Source of the DNA: PALSA-1316 sp964499365
GTDB taxonomy: Bacteria > Nitrospirota > Thermodesulfovibrionia > Thermodesulfovibrionales > UBA6898
Length of the DNA stretch: 64,000 bases
Reading direction: 5' to 3'
Assembly: GCA_964499365.1 (NCBI GenBank)
Contig: CAZCKU010000004.1
Coordinates: 62,001-126,000, forward strand
Below, piece by piece: positions 8,107 through 16,045 of the stretch. Positions within the stretch are counted from its first letter, which is position 1, and every line of letters begins with the position of its first letter. The position numbers and the translations under genes were made by a program. Under the pieces are notes generated by a model. That model saw only the letters and a list, made by a program, of their open reading frames with translations. It was not told the origin of the DNA and ran no database searches.

Positions 8107-8730
8107 CTAGATCTTGTCCGTGCAATCAGGACAGAGGTTCTGTGTAAATCTCGTGTCGGAGTATTTCCTGGCATACTGTTCGAACTCGATCCAGGAGTCC
8201 TGATCGTCGCGAACTTTGCTACAGGAAGGGCAGACGGGCAGAAGGGCGCTGAGGGTCCTTACCTGAGCAAGGGCTTCTTCAAGCCGATGGTGCAGCCTCT
8301 TGGTATCGGCCTCGGCCCTGGATTTGTACAGGGCGAACTCGATGGCGATATAGAGGTCCTTTTCCCTAAAAGGCTTTACAATATACCCAAAGGGATCGGT
8401 TGCCCTGGCCCTCTGGAGTGTGGCTTCATCGGCATGGGCCGTAAGATAGATAACCGGGATATTGAAGAGCGCGCGGATGTTTTCGGCTGCATCGATGCCG
8501 TCAACCGCGCCCTTCAGTACGATATCCATCAGCACCAGGTCGGGCCGTATCTCCATCGCCTTTGTAATGGCGTCATCCCCTGAATTTGCGATGCCCGCTA
8601 CGTCATATCCCAGACCTTCCAGGGTCTTCTTGATATGGAGTACGACAATCCCCTCATCCTCTACCACCAGTATTCTGCGCTGTGTCAACGCCTTTCCCTC
8701 CGCTCTATTATTGTTCTTCATGGAATTCAT
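8107..8730 (-). CDS. Response regulator with C-terminal four-cysteine module
   Basis: 207 residues. An N-terminal receiver domain (about 18-135) has acidic residues VEDEG, phosphoacceptor Asp in LVLMDIVLKG, the switch Thr in YLTAHAD and Lys in YIVKPF. A coiled linker (about 140-165) leads to a short C-terminal module with CPSC and CPDC pairs about 38 residues apart and aromatic residues between them (SWIEFEQYARKY). This module recurs at the ends of signalling proteins in related bacteria, but its function is not established; zinc or iron binding is an inference. There is no DNA-binding domain. The start overlaps the stop of the upstream kinase (ATGA), so the two form a coupled two-component pair. 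Confidence 0.9.
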   Translation of the reverse strand: MNSMKNNNRAEGKALTQRRILVVEDEGIVVLHIKKTLEGLGYDVAGIANSGDDAITKAMEIRPDLVLMDIVLKGAVDGIDAAENIRALFNIPVIYLTAHADEATLQRARATDPFGYIVKPFREKDLYIAIEFALYKSRAEADTKRLHHRLEEALAQVRTLSALLPVCPSCSKVRDDQDSWIEFEQYARKYSDTRFTQNLCPDCTDKI

Positions 8731-10826
8731 GGGGCAAACCGAATGGTGAAGCAGGTCCCTTTGCAGCTCTCCAGTTCAATCTCTCCCTCAAGCTGGGCTA
8801 CCAGTGAGATAACCAGCTGCAGTCCGAGAGATCTCGTGCTTCTGAAATCGAGCTGTTCAGGGAACCCCGCGCCGTCATCTCTTACCGACAAAGTAACAGC
8901 GCCGTTGTCTGCGCTACGCATGCCAATGCTGATCCTGCCGCTTTTTCCGGCAGGAAAGGCATGCTTGAGAGAGTTCGAGACCAGCTCATTGATGATCAGT
9001 CCGCAGGGGATGGAATTGTTGACGTCCAGTTCGACACCCTCGATGTCGAGCTGCAGCTCTATCTGGTCAGCCCTGCCGGTATGCAGGGTGAGGAGATTGG
9101 CGACCAGATCCTCCACATAGTCCCTGAAGTCGATCCGTGCAAGGTCCTTTGCACGATAGAGCTTCTCGTGTATCAGAGACATGGTCTCCACCCGCTTCTG
9201 GCTTTCATCAAAAAAGGTCCTGTCGCGATCATCGGCAATATAGCCGGCCTGGAGCTGGAGCATGCTTGCGATCACCTGCAGGTTGTTTTTTACCCTGTGA
9301 TGGACCTCTTTGAGGAGGATCTCCTTTTCCGTGAGCGCTGCCCTGATTATGTCTTCCGCCTGCTTGCGTTCGGTGATGTCCCTGACAACGCTGAAATAGA
9401 CCTGTATACCATCAAGCTCGAGCAGACGCGCATTGACCTCTACAGGCATGACTGTCCCGTTCTTTCTCACATGGGCCGATTCGAAGACAGCATATCCCCG
9501 TTCTCTGATGCGTGCCAGGCGTTCGGGCACCCTGACGGCATACTCAGGCGGATCGATCTGAGCGACCGTCATCGAAAGCATTTCCTGTTTTGTGTATCCC
9601 AGACGTTCGTGTCCCGTCTTGTTGACGTCCATGAACCTGCCTCCCGGGCCTATAATAAAGACGGCATCACTGGCCGAATCAAAGAGCAGCCGCAGCTTCG
9701 CCTCGCTGGCCCTCAGAACAGACTCAGATTTCTTGTGCTCCGTAACGTCGCGGGAAATTCCCACGAGTCCGGTGCAGACCCCTTTATCGCTATAAATCGG
9801 CACCTTGAACGTCTCGAAGCAGGACTCCTTCCCGTCTTTCATCATCGTCTCTTCAAGATAAACAACCTCCTGTCCCTTCATGACCGTTGCGTCGCTTCTG
9901 CGGCAGGCCTCGGCAAGGTCGGGAGGGAACAGTTCCTCATTGGTCTTGCCCGCGGCATCCTGTTCCGTGATACCGGTAAACTTCGAGAAGGCCCTGTTGA
10001 CCACAACATGCCGTCCGTCAGCGTCCTTGAAATACGCCATATCGGGTATGGCGTTGATGAGTGTCCTTATCTGGTCCATCCTGCTTTTCAGCTCTTCGGC
10101 CATGGTGTTGAAATTATCCGCCAATGAACCAAGTTCGTCCCTTGATTTATAGACTACCCTTGTATTGAGGTCGCCGGAGGATAGCCTGATAGCGGCGTTC
10201 GTCATTTCTTTCAGGGGTGTCGATATGCTCTCGGCGATCGCGAAGCCTATGAGGAGGGACAGAATCAGGGCAAAAAGGAATACACGGAGAAAATTCCCTG
10301 CCTTGTGCTTTGTCGCAGCAAGCATTTCCTCGTAGAGAGGTGTATATTCCATGACGAGCGCGCCGATGCGGTTGCCCGAACTGAGTTCTATCGGCAGGAC
10401 CATCACCCTGATGCCCTGGGGGTAGGCCTCGCTCATTTCCACGAAGGTCCGGGGTATGCCGTCTCTCAACGTCAGTCCCACCTCATTGCCCCCGTCATGC
10501 TGAAATGCGGTGCCTATCTCTGAAGGGACAGCATCCGCGAGGATCAGCTTCTGCATGTCCGTCACAACGATATCCCTGTCATGGGTCTTCTTGAAGCCGG
10601 AGATGAGTCGCTGGAGTTCCACGTTCATTTCATTGAGGGATGAAGCCCCTGTTGTCTGGAGATTCATGGTTATAAAGAGGGATATTGTTTTGGCGAGGGC
10701 TGCGGCCTCATGCTGTGCAACATCTTCGGCCTCATCGATATCCCGGTAGAATGTCAGACTTCCAAGAAGGCCGATCAGAAGAGCGACGGCAAGAAAAGAG
10801 AAGATGATTTTATGCCTTATAGACAA
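8727..10826 (-). CDS. Membrane sensor kinase: HAMP-PAS-PAS-HisKA_2-HATPase
   Basis: 699 residues. Transmembrane helix 1 at about 6-25 and helix 2 at about 180-200 flank a periplasmic sensor region of about 150 residues. These are followed by HAMP (about 200-250), two PAS domains (about 255-375 and 380-490), and the HisKA_2 phosphoacceptor block KEVHHRVKNNLQVIASMLQL (His near 508). The ATPase domain shows NELVSNSLKHAF and DDGAGFP with a short lid. HisKA_2 kinases often pair with receiver proteins lacking DNA-binding domains, as found directly downstream. The start codon is TTG, supported by a GGGGGA ribosome site four bases upstream. It is coupled to the response regulator by ATGA. The signal is unknown. 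Confidence 0.92.
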   Translation of the reverse strand: MSIRHKIIFSFLAVALLIGLLGSLTFYRDIDEAEDVAQHEAAALAKTISLFITMNLQTTGASSLNEMNVELQRLISGFKKTHDRDIVVTDMQKLILADAVPSEIGTAFQHDGGNEVGLTLRDGIPRTFVEMSEAYPQGIRVMVLPIELSSGNRIGALVMEYTPLYEEMLAATKHKAGNFLRVFLFALILSLLIGFAIAESISTPLKEMTNAAIRLSSGDLNTRVVYKSRDELGSLADNFNTMAEELKSRMDQIRTLINAIPDMAYFKDADGRHVVVNRAFSKFTGITEQDAAGKTNEELFPPDLAEACRRSDATVMKGQEVVYLEETMMKDGKESCFETFKVPIYSDKGVCTGLVGISRDVTEHKKSESVLRASEAKLRLLFDSASDAVFIIGPGGRFMDVNKTGHERLGYTKQEMLSMTVAQIDPPEYAVRVPERLARIRERGYAVFESAHVRKNGTVMPVEVNARLLELDGIQVYFSVVRDITERKQAEDIIRAALTEKEILLKEVHHRVKNNLQVIASMLQLQAGYIADDRDRTFFDESQKRVETMSLIHEKLYRAKDLARIDFRDYVEDLVANLLTLHTGRADQIELQLDIEGVELDVNNSIPCGLIINELVSNSLKHAFPAGKSGRISIGMRSADNGAVTLSVRDDGAGFPEQLDFRSTRSLGLQLVISLVAQLEGEIELESCKGTCFTIRFAP

Positions 10827-10997
10827 CGTTTCCCCCGGTCACCCTGTTCGAAAGACGACGGTCCATTCATGCTCGAGTCCGTAGTATACCATGAAACAAA
10901 TTATTTCCTGCGGCACTAATACCCGGACAGATACCGAGGTCCCCTGCAGGGCCGTGAACCGTGCAGGGGCGACCCTCGAGACAGCCACGCACTGACG

Positions 10998-11447
10998 TTA
11001 CCTGTTCCTGCTCTTCATCGCCCTTTCTATCTCGCGGTCGGATTCCTTTTTCTTGATCGTATCGCGCTTTTCATACTGCTTCTTCCCTCTGGCAAGGCCC
11101 ACTTCGACCTTTGCATGCGAACCTTTGAAATATATCTTCAGGGGGATGAGCGAATAGCCCTTCTGGGCTGTCTTGGCCTGGAGCTTCATGATCTCCCTGC
11201 TGTGGAGCAGCAGTTTCCTTGTCCTGACCGGGTCGTGGTTCATGATATTGCCATGGGTATACGGACTGATATGGCAGTTCAGGAGGAAGGCCTCCAGGTT
11301 TTTGATGAGCACATAACTGTCTTTCAGGTTTGCCTTGCCGGAACGCAGGGACTTAACCTCGGTGCCGGTCAGGATGATGCCTGCCTCGATGGTCTCATCG
11401 ATGGCGTAGTCATGAAAGGCTTTTTTATTCTGGGTAACGATCTCCAT
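10998..11447 (-). CDS. smpB: SsrA-binding protein SmpB
   Basis: 149 residues, normal for SmpB, which carries tmRNA into stalled ribosomes. Conserved segments: NKKAFHDYAIDETIEAGI at the N-terminus, GTEVKSLRSGKANLKDSYV, and the C-terminal basic tail GKKQYEKRDTIKKKESDREI that inserts into the mRNA channel. I chose the ATG at 11447 (MEIVTQNKK) because the frame stays open far upstream but only opposite the radical SAM gene, with no SmpB similarity. An imperfect GC-rich hairpin (10936-10977) lies downstream without a T-run. ssrA is on the same strand about 3 kb downstream, with a two-component pair between. Confidence 0.95.
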   Translation of the reverse strand: MEIVTQNKKAFHDYAIDETIEAGIILTGTEVKSLRSGKANLKDSYVLIKNLEAFLLNCHISPYTHGNIMNHDPVRTRKLLLHSREIMKLQAKTAQKGYSLIPLKIYFKGSHAKVEVGLARGKKQYEKRDTIKKKESDREIERAMKSRNR

Positions 11448-11502
11448 CACGAATATTACCACATTGACAGACAGAATAACGATTATGCCCCCTATAAAGC
11501 AG

Positions 11503-11508
11503 TATAAT
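11503..11508 (+). promoter_or_regulatory. Possible -10 element of the radical SAM operon (leaderless)
   Basis: A perfect TATAAT ends five bases before the ATG at 11514. No convincing -35 lies at the right distance (a TTGACA at 11464-11469 is too far). If used, transcription would begin at the start codon itself. Confidence 0.35.
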
Positions 11509-11513
11509 ATCCG

Positions 11514-13133
11514 ATGGACCAGCGGCTGATAGAAAAGGCTGAGTATCTCCTGTCGCAGGAGAGCGGAACTGTCTTTAAAGACCCCGGGGGCAAGATCACC
11601 ATTGCACTGGTCTATCCCAATACCTATGCCGTTGGCATGTCCAGCCTCGGATTCCAGGGCGTATACCGGTTGCTGAATGCCATGCCTGACGTTGTCTGCG
11701 AACGGGCCTTTCTGCCTCCGGAGAGTGATCTCGATCTGCATCTGCGTACAGGCAGTGAGCTGTTCACCCTGGAGTCGCAAAGGCCGCTCTCGCGTTTTGA
11801 TATTATCGCCTTCTCGGTTTCGTTCGAAAACGATTATCCGAACATACTCAGGATCCTCTCGCTTGCAAAGGTGCCGCTCAAAAGCGCTGAGCGCACCTTC
11901 CGCCATCCGCTGGTGATTGCAGGAGGGGTTTGCTGTTTCTATAACCCCGAACCGGTTGCGGACTTTATGGATGTATGCTTTGTGGGAGAAGCGGAAGAGA
12001 TGCTCCCGGAGTTTATCGAACTCTGCAGGCATTCCGGAACACGCGAAGACCTTTTTCAGGAGGCCCTGTCTATCGCGGGAATCTATATCCCGCGGTATTA
12101 TGATATAGCCTATGACCGGAATGACCGGCAGGTCACCGGGCGAAGGTCCGTGGGTTCAGCCCCTGCCGTCATCAGGAAACGGACGGTAAGAGACCTCTCC
12201 TGCGGTCTGATCAAACCGCTGATCATCACGCCGGAGGCGGAGTTTGGAGACATGTACCTGGCCGAGGCGATGAGGGGATGCCCCTGGTCGTGCAGGTTCT
12301 GTGTTGCCGGGCATATCTATAACCCTCCCAGAAGAAAAGACCTGTCTGATATCAGGGCCGAGATTGCCGGCGCTCTCGACGTGACGACAAGGGTGGGGCT
12401 TATCGGCCCCTCGCTTAGTGATTACGCCCATGTGGAGGAGGTTTTGTCTATTGAGGGCGTTGATTTCTCAATCACGTCGCTGCGGGCAAGTGCCCGGAGC
12501 GGCCACATTGTGGCACTGATGGCCGGTCACAAAAGCGTCTCGATAGCGCCTGAGGCAGGCACGGCGAGGCTGAGAAGGGCAATTAACAAGCAAATAAGCG
12601 AGGAGGACATACTCGAGACTGCCCGGCTGATACTCGACAGCGGGATAGAGACCCTCAGGCTTTACTTCATGGTCGGACTTCCGACAGAGACTGAAGAGGA
12701 TATCGACGGGATAATTGAACTTGTCAGGGAGATACGGGCCCGGAACAGACGTGGCCATATCACTCTGAGCGTCAGCACGTTTGTACCCAAGCCGTTCACG
12801 CCGTTTCAGTGGCATGGCATGGAGAAGCCGTCCGTGGTGAAGGAGCGGCAGCGGAAGATCAAAAAGGGGCTATCGCAGGAAAAGGGGGTGAAGGTATATC
12901 ATGATGTCCTGAAACAGGCCTATATTCAGGGCCTTTTCTCTGTCGGCGACCGGCACTCGTCAGCCCTTGTCCAGATGCTTGCTCTCGGGCCGGGATCTGT
13001 CGCAAAAGCAGATTACGACTATTATGTCTTCAGGAACAAGACATTTTCCGAACAGCTCCCCTGGTCATTTATCGACACCGGTATTTCAACGGAGAAGCTT
13101 TGGCAGGAGTATCAGGAGGCCCTGACAGGATGA
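11514..13133 (+). CDS. B12-binding-domain radical SAM protein
   Basis: 539 residues. The N-terminal part (about 25-190) resembles a cobalamin-binding Rossmann domain (IALVYPNTYAVGMSSLGFQG, later VIAGGVCCFYNPEP and FVGEAEE). The radical SAM domain follows, with the cluster-binding motif MRGCPWSCRFC (CX3CX2C, about residues 254-261) and the SAM-contact region SIAPEAGTARLR. It belongs to the group often annotated as TIGR03960-like uncharacterised radical SAM enzymes; the substrate is not known. It begins the long gene run that continues into lysE-yggS-proC, overlapping lysE by ATGA. A possible -10 box lies five bases before the start, with no ribosome site, suggesting a leaderless message. Confidence 0.85.
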   Translation: MDQRLIEKAEYLLSQESGTVFKDPGGKITIALVYPNTYAVGMSSLGFQGVYRLLNAMPDVVCERAFLPPESDLDLHLRTGSELFTLESQRPLSRFDIIAFSVSFENDYPNILRILSLAKVPLKSAERTFRHPLVIAGGVCCFYNPEPVADFMDVCFVGEAEEMLPEFIELCRHSGTREDLFQEALSIAGIYIPRYYDIAYDRNDRQVTGRRSVGSAPAVIRKRTVRDLSCGLIKPLIITPEAEFGDMYLAEAMRGCPWSCRFCVAGHIYNPPRRKDLSDIRAEIAGALDVTTRVGLIGPSLSDYAHVEEVLSIEGVDFSITSLRASARSGHIVALMAGHKSVSIAPEAGTARLRRAINKQISEEDILETARLILDSGIETLRLYFMVGLPTETEEDIDGIIELVREIRARNRRGHITLSVSTFVPKPFTPFQWHGMEKPSVVKERQRKIKKGLSQEKGVKVYHDVLKQAYIQGLFSVGDRHSSALVQMLALGPGSVAKADYDYYVFRNKTFSEQLPWSFIDTGISTEKLWQEYQEALTG

Positions 13134-13750
13134 CGCTGATCCTGATAGCAGCGTCATCCTTCATGCTGGCGCTCTCTGGTGCGCTGGTGCCCGGTCCGCT
13201 TTTTACGGTTACGATCAGCGAGTCCGCACGAAGGGGATTTATTGCAGGTCCGCTGCTGATCCTGGGGCACGGCATTCTGGAGGTGCTGATAGTCCTGCTG
13301 ATTTTTTTCGGGGTCGCCCCCTTTCTTTTGACGGACAATGCGCGTATGGTGGTGAGCATTGCTGGCGGTATCATCCTGATCTTCATGGGCGTGATGATGC
13401 TGAAAGACATCAGGAAGATGAGGCTCGAATTCGATGTCGGTCAGGCCGGGCCGCGTGGCATGCATCCTGTTCTGGTGGGCATACTCGGCAGCCTATCGAA
13501 CCCTTACTGGGTCATCTGGTGGCTCACGATCGGTCTTGGTTATCTGATGAGTGCCATGAAATTCGGCATTCCGGGGGTGCTGGCCTTTTTTGTGGGGCAC
13601 CTCTCGGCGGATCTGGCCTGGTATAGTCTGATATCCTGGGCAGTATCGCAGGGCAGGAACCTCATCGGTGACCAGGGCTATCGCGTTATGCTCTCTATCT
13701 GCGGGATTTTCCTGATTTTTTTTGGCGTATGGTTCATAATACAGAGATAA
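13130..13750 (+). CDS. LysE-family amino-acid exporter
   Basis: 206 residues, six predicted membrane helices and the LysE/RhtB family N-terminal signature (ALSGALVPGPLFTVTISESA). The conserved central block GSLSNPYWVIWWLTIG is also present. The family exports amino acids or analogues such as lysine, threonine or homoserine lactones; the substrate here is unknown. I used the ATG at 13130, which overlaps the radical SAM stop as ATGA, instead of an earlier in-frame ATG at 13100. yggS follows three bases downstream. Neighbouring proC and yggS (proline synthesis and PLP balance) make an amino-acid homeostasis role plausible. Confidence 0.85.
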   Translation: MTLILIAASSFMLALSGALVPGPLFTVTISESARRGFIAGPLLILGHGILEVLIVLLIFFGVAPFLLTDNARMVVSIAGGIILIFMGVMMLKDIRKMRLEFDVGQAGPRGMHPVLVGILGSLSNPYWVIWWLTIGLGYLMSAMKFGIPGVLAFFVGHLSADLAWYSLISWAVSQGRNLIGDQGYRVMLSICGIFLIFFGVWFIIQR

Positions 13751-13753
13751 AAA

Positions 13754-14467
13754 ATGGCAGATTCAGACCTTTTTAATGCGATAAAGACGATCTATACACG
13801 CATGGCCCGGGCCGCCATGAAGGCCGAGAGGGAACTTTCAACGGTGCGGCTGGTGGCTGTTACGAAGCAGGTCCCGGCTGAAACAGTTGCTGCGGCTGTC
13901 GACAACGGGCTGAGGGAGTTCGGTGAAAGCCGGGTGCAGGTTGCCAGGGAGAAGATACCGCAGGTCGGGGCCATGGCCGGAAGCGCAGCGCTGACCTGGC
14001 ACCTTATCGGCCACCTGCAGAAAAACAAGGTAAAGACGGCGGTCGCTTTGTTTGACCTCATACATTCGGTTGATTCCGTTGAGCTTGCCTCTCTGATCAA
14101 TGAGGAGGCCTCCAGGACAGGCAAGATTCAGCATGTGCTGATCGAGGTGAAACTGTCCGGGGAAGAAAGCAAACACGGCGCTGATCAGAAAAGCGTTCCC
14201 GGGCTGGTCGAGGCGGCGGACGCCATGAAGCACCTTCAGGTGGAGGGACTAATGACCATACCTCCTTATTTTGAGGACCCTGAGGAGACCAGACCGTATT
14301 TCCAGGCACTTCGGGAGCTCCGTGCGCGGATAGAGGCCTCGGGCTTCAGCATGAAGGAACTGTCGATGGGCATGTCCCATGACTTTGAGGTAGCAATAGA
14401 GGAGGGGGCGACCCTCGTGCGGGTGGGTACTGCATTATTTGGAGAGCGCAAGGAGGAGGAGAAATGA
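13754..14467 (+). CDS. yggS: YggS/PLPBP-family pyridoxal phosphate homeostasis protein
   Basis: 237 residues with the alanine-racemase-like TIM-barrel fold of the PLP-binding YggS/YBL036C/PROSC family, which buffers pyridoxal phosphate rather than acting as an enzyme. Conserved blocks: RLVAVTKQVPAETV (PLP lysine), REFGESRVQVAREK, WHLIGHLQKNK, IHSVDS, VEGLMTIPP and LSMGMSHDFEVAIEEGATLVR near the C-terminus with the phosphate-binding residues. It overlaps proC by four bases; the yggS-proC-yggT order is a widespread conserved arrangement, often leading into divIVA as it does here. Confidence 0.93.
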   Translation: MADSDLFNAIKTIYTRMARAAMKAERELSTVRLVAVTKQVPAETVAAAVDNGLREFGESRVQVAREKIPQVGAMAGSAALTWHLIGHLQKNKVKTAVALFDLIHSVDSVELASLINEEASRTGKIQHVLIEVKLSGEESKHGADQKSVPGLVEAADAMKHLQVEGLMTIPPYFEDPEETRPYFQALRELRARIEASGFSMKELSMGMSHDFEVAIEEGATLVRVGTALFGERKEEEK

Positions 14468-15255
14468 TCGGATTTATCGGCGGCGGCAACATGGCCGAGG
14501 CATTGATAAAAGGCGTACGGATGGGAGGCGGGAAGGAGGAGATCATGGTCTCCGAACCAACAGCCGACCGCAGGTCTTTTCTGGAGACGGAATACCGGGT
14601 CAGGACAACCGGATCGAATGCGGATCTGGTCTCGGCGTGCGATATTATTATTCTGGCGGTGAAGCCGCAGATCATCGACAGCGTCATGGATGAGGTCTCA
14701 GGTCTCGTCGACAACTCAAAGACGGTCGTCTCGATAGCCGCAGGTATCACGCTCGCGTACCTCGGTGCACGTCTCAGGACGGACAAGCTGATCAGGGTGA
14801 TGCCCAATACCCCGGCCCTTGTCCAGGAGGGGATGTCGGTGATATCCCTCTGCGAGTGCTTCACCGGCAGAGAGCTGGATACCGTCAGGAGCATATTGAT
14901 GTCGGTTGGCAGGGTGATGACCCTTCCCGAGCGCCAGATGAATGCGGTGACTGCGGTCTCGGGCAGTGGTCCTGCCTTTGTTGCCCTGTTTGTTGAGGCG
15001 ATGACCTCAGCCGGTGAAAAGATGGGACTCGGGAGCGCGGAGGCATCGGAACTTGCCGTCCAGACGCTGATTGGGACAGCAAAACTGCTTGAAGGAGGCA
15101 TGCCGCCTGAAAAGCTCCGGAAGATGGTGACTTCTCCCGGCGGCACGACCGAGGCCGGCCTCAGAACCTTTGCAGAAAAGGGACTGCAGGACGTTGTGCT
15201 GGCGGCGCTGGAGTCTGCGAGAATCAGGGCCGAGGAACTGGGGAGGACAAAATAA
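14464..15255 (+). CDS. proC: Pyrroline-5-carboxylate reductase
   Basis: 263 residues. Catalyses the last step of proline synthesis, NAD(P)H-dependent reduction of 1-pyrroline-5-carboxylate. The Rossmann motif is at the N-terminus (MIGFIGGGNMAEALIKG); the middle contains VKPQIIDSVMDEV, MPNTPALVQEGM and the C-terminal family signature AVSGSGPAFVALFVEAM, followed by MVTSPGGTTEAGL. Length and motifs are normal. The ATG overlaps the yggS stop (ATGA) and the gene's TAA shares a base with the ATG of the next gene, so translation is tightly coupled throughout this block. Confidence 0.96.
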   Translation: MIGFIGGGNMAEALIKGVRMGGGKEEIMVSEPTADRRSFLETEYRVRTTGSNADLVSACDIIILAVKPQIIDSVMDEVSGLVDNSKTVVSIAAGITLAYLGARLRTDKLIRVMPNTPALVQEGMSVISLCECFTGRELDTVRSILMSVGRVMTLPERQMNAVTAVSGSGPAFVALFVEAMTSAGEKMGLGSAEASELAVQTLIGTAKLLEGGMPPEKLRKMVTSPGGTTEAGLRTFAEKGLQDVVLAALESARIRAEELGRTK

Positions 15256-15551
15256 TGTTTGTCTTCGGCAAATTCATTATCGCCATTGCACAGATCCTCG
15301 ATATACTGCTGGGGACCTATAAGTGGATCGTGATTGTTTCGGCACTCATCAGCTGGGTAAATCCGGATCCATACAACCCGATCGTCCGGTTTCTCTATTC
15401 GGTCACGGAGCCGGTCTTCAGGCCGATTCGCCGCCTGATCGGCTATCGCCTCGGGCCGATAGATATTTCCCCATTGGTCGTCATTCTTGCTATTATATTC
15501 GCGCAGACGTTTCTGGTCGGGACTTTGATAGAAATTGGCAAACGATTCTAG
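15255..15551 (+). CDS. yggT: YggT-family membrane protein
   Basis: 98 residues with two hydrophobic segments (about 5-30 and 65-92) around the conserved loop SWVNPDPYNPIVRFLYSVTE and the FRPIRRLI motif, diagnostic of the YggT (YlmG/Ycf19) family. These small inner-membrane proteins are linked to cell division or membrane organisation and in some bacteria to osmotic tolerance; the molecular role is unsettled. It overlaps proC by one base and is followed 11 bp later by a DivIVA-domain gene, the usual ylm-cluster order near division functions. Confidence 0.9.
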   Translation: MFVFGKFIIAIAQILDILLGTYKWIVIVSALISWVNPDPYNPIVRFLYSVTEPVFRPIRRLIGYRLGPIDISPLVVILAIIFAQTFLVGTLIEIGKRF

Positions 15552-15562
15552 GAGGATGAGAT

Positions 15563-16045
15563 ATGAGAATAACACCGCTTGATATTCAGCAGAAGAACTT
15601 TCCGGTAAAGTTCAGAGGCTTTGATGTCGAGGAAGTTTATGCATTTCTCGAGGTTATCCGTGAGGAAATGGAGGAGCTCCTCCGCGAAAACGCGAACCTC
15701 AAGGAGAATGTGCAGCGCTCCGACAGCCACATAAAGGAATATAAGGATATGGAGGCGACCCTGCGGGAGACCCTCGTGACAGCTCAACAGATGGTTGAGG
15801 ATTACAAGAGCAATGCACGGAAAGAGGCTGAACTCCTTATCAAGGAGGCTGAGCTCAAGGCCGACAGTCTTATAAAGGACGCCCAGGAGAAGGTCATCAA
15901 GATCCATGAGGATATCGTCGACCTCAAGGGGGTCAGACGTCATTTCAAGGAAGAGTTGAAGAGGCTGATCGAAAACCATACGAGGATGCTCGATTTTGAT
16001 GTCTACCGCGAAGGAGAGGGCCGGGAAGAGGAACCTGCTGAGTGA
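15563..16045 (+). CDS. DivIVA-domain protein
   Basis: 160 residues. The N-terminal DivIVA lipid-binding motif is clear (ITPLDIQQKNFPVKFRGFD, then VEEVYAFLEVIREEMEELL), followed by a long coiled coil rich in E/K/A to about residue 140 and a short acidic tail. DivIVA proteins recognise curved membranes and position division or polar factors. A good ribosome site (aggagga) precedes the ATG. The gene closes the yggS-proC-yggT-divIVA block and overlaps hisS by four bases. The N-terminal 60 residues are the secure part; the precise role in this diderm host is unknown. Confidence 0.9.
   Translation: MRITPLDIQQKNFPVKFRGFDVEEVYAFLEVIREEMEELLRENANLKENVQRSDSHIKEYKDMEATLRETLVTAQQMVEDYKSNARKEAELLIKEAELKADSLIKDAQEKVIKIHEDIVDLKGVRRHFKEELKRLIENHTRMLDFDVYREGEGREEEPAE

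Noticed and set aside
10936..10977. GC-rich hairpin after smpB as terminator
   Set aside because: The stem is imperfect with bulges and there is no T-tract on either strand, so I left it out of the feature list.
11448..12032. N-terminal extension of smpB by 195 codons
   Set aside because: The extra part is antisense to the radical SAM gene and SmpB normally starts near the chosen ATG.
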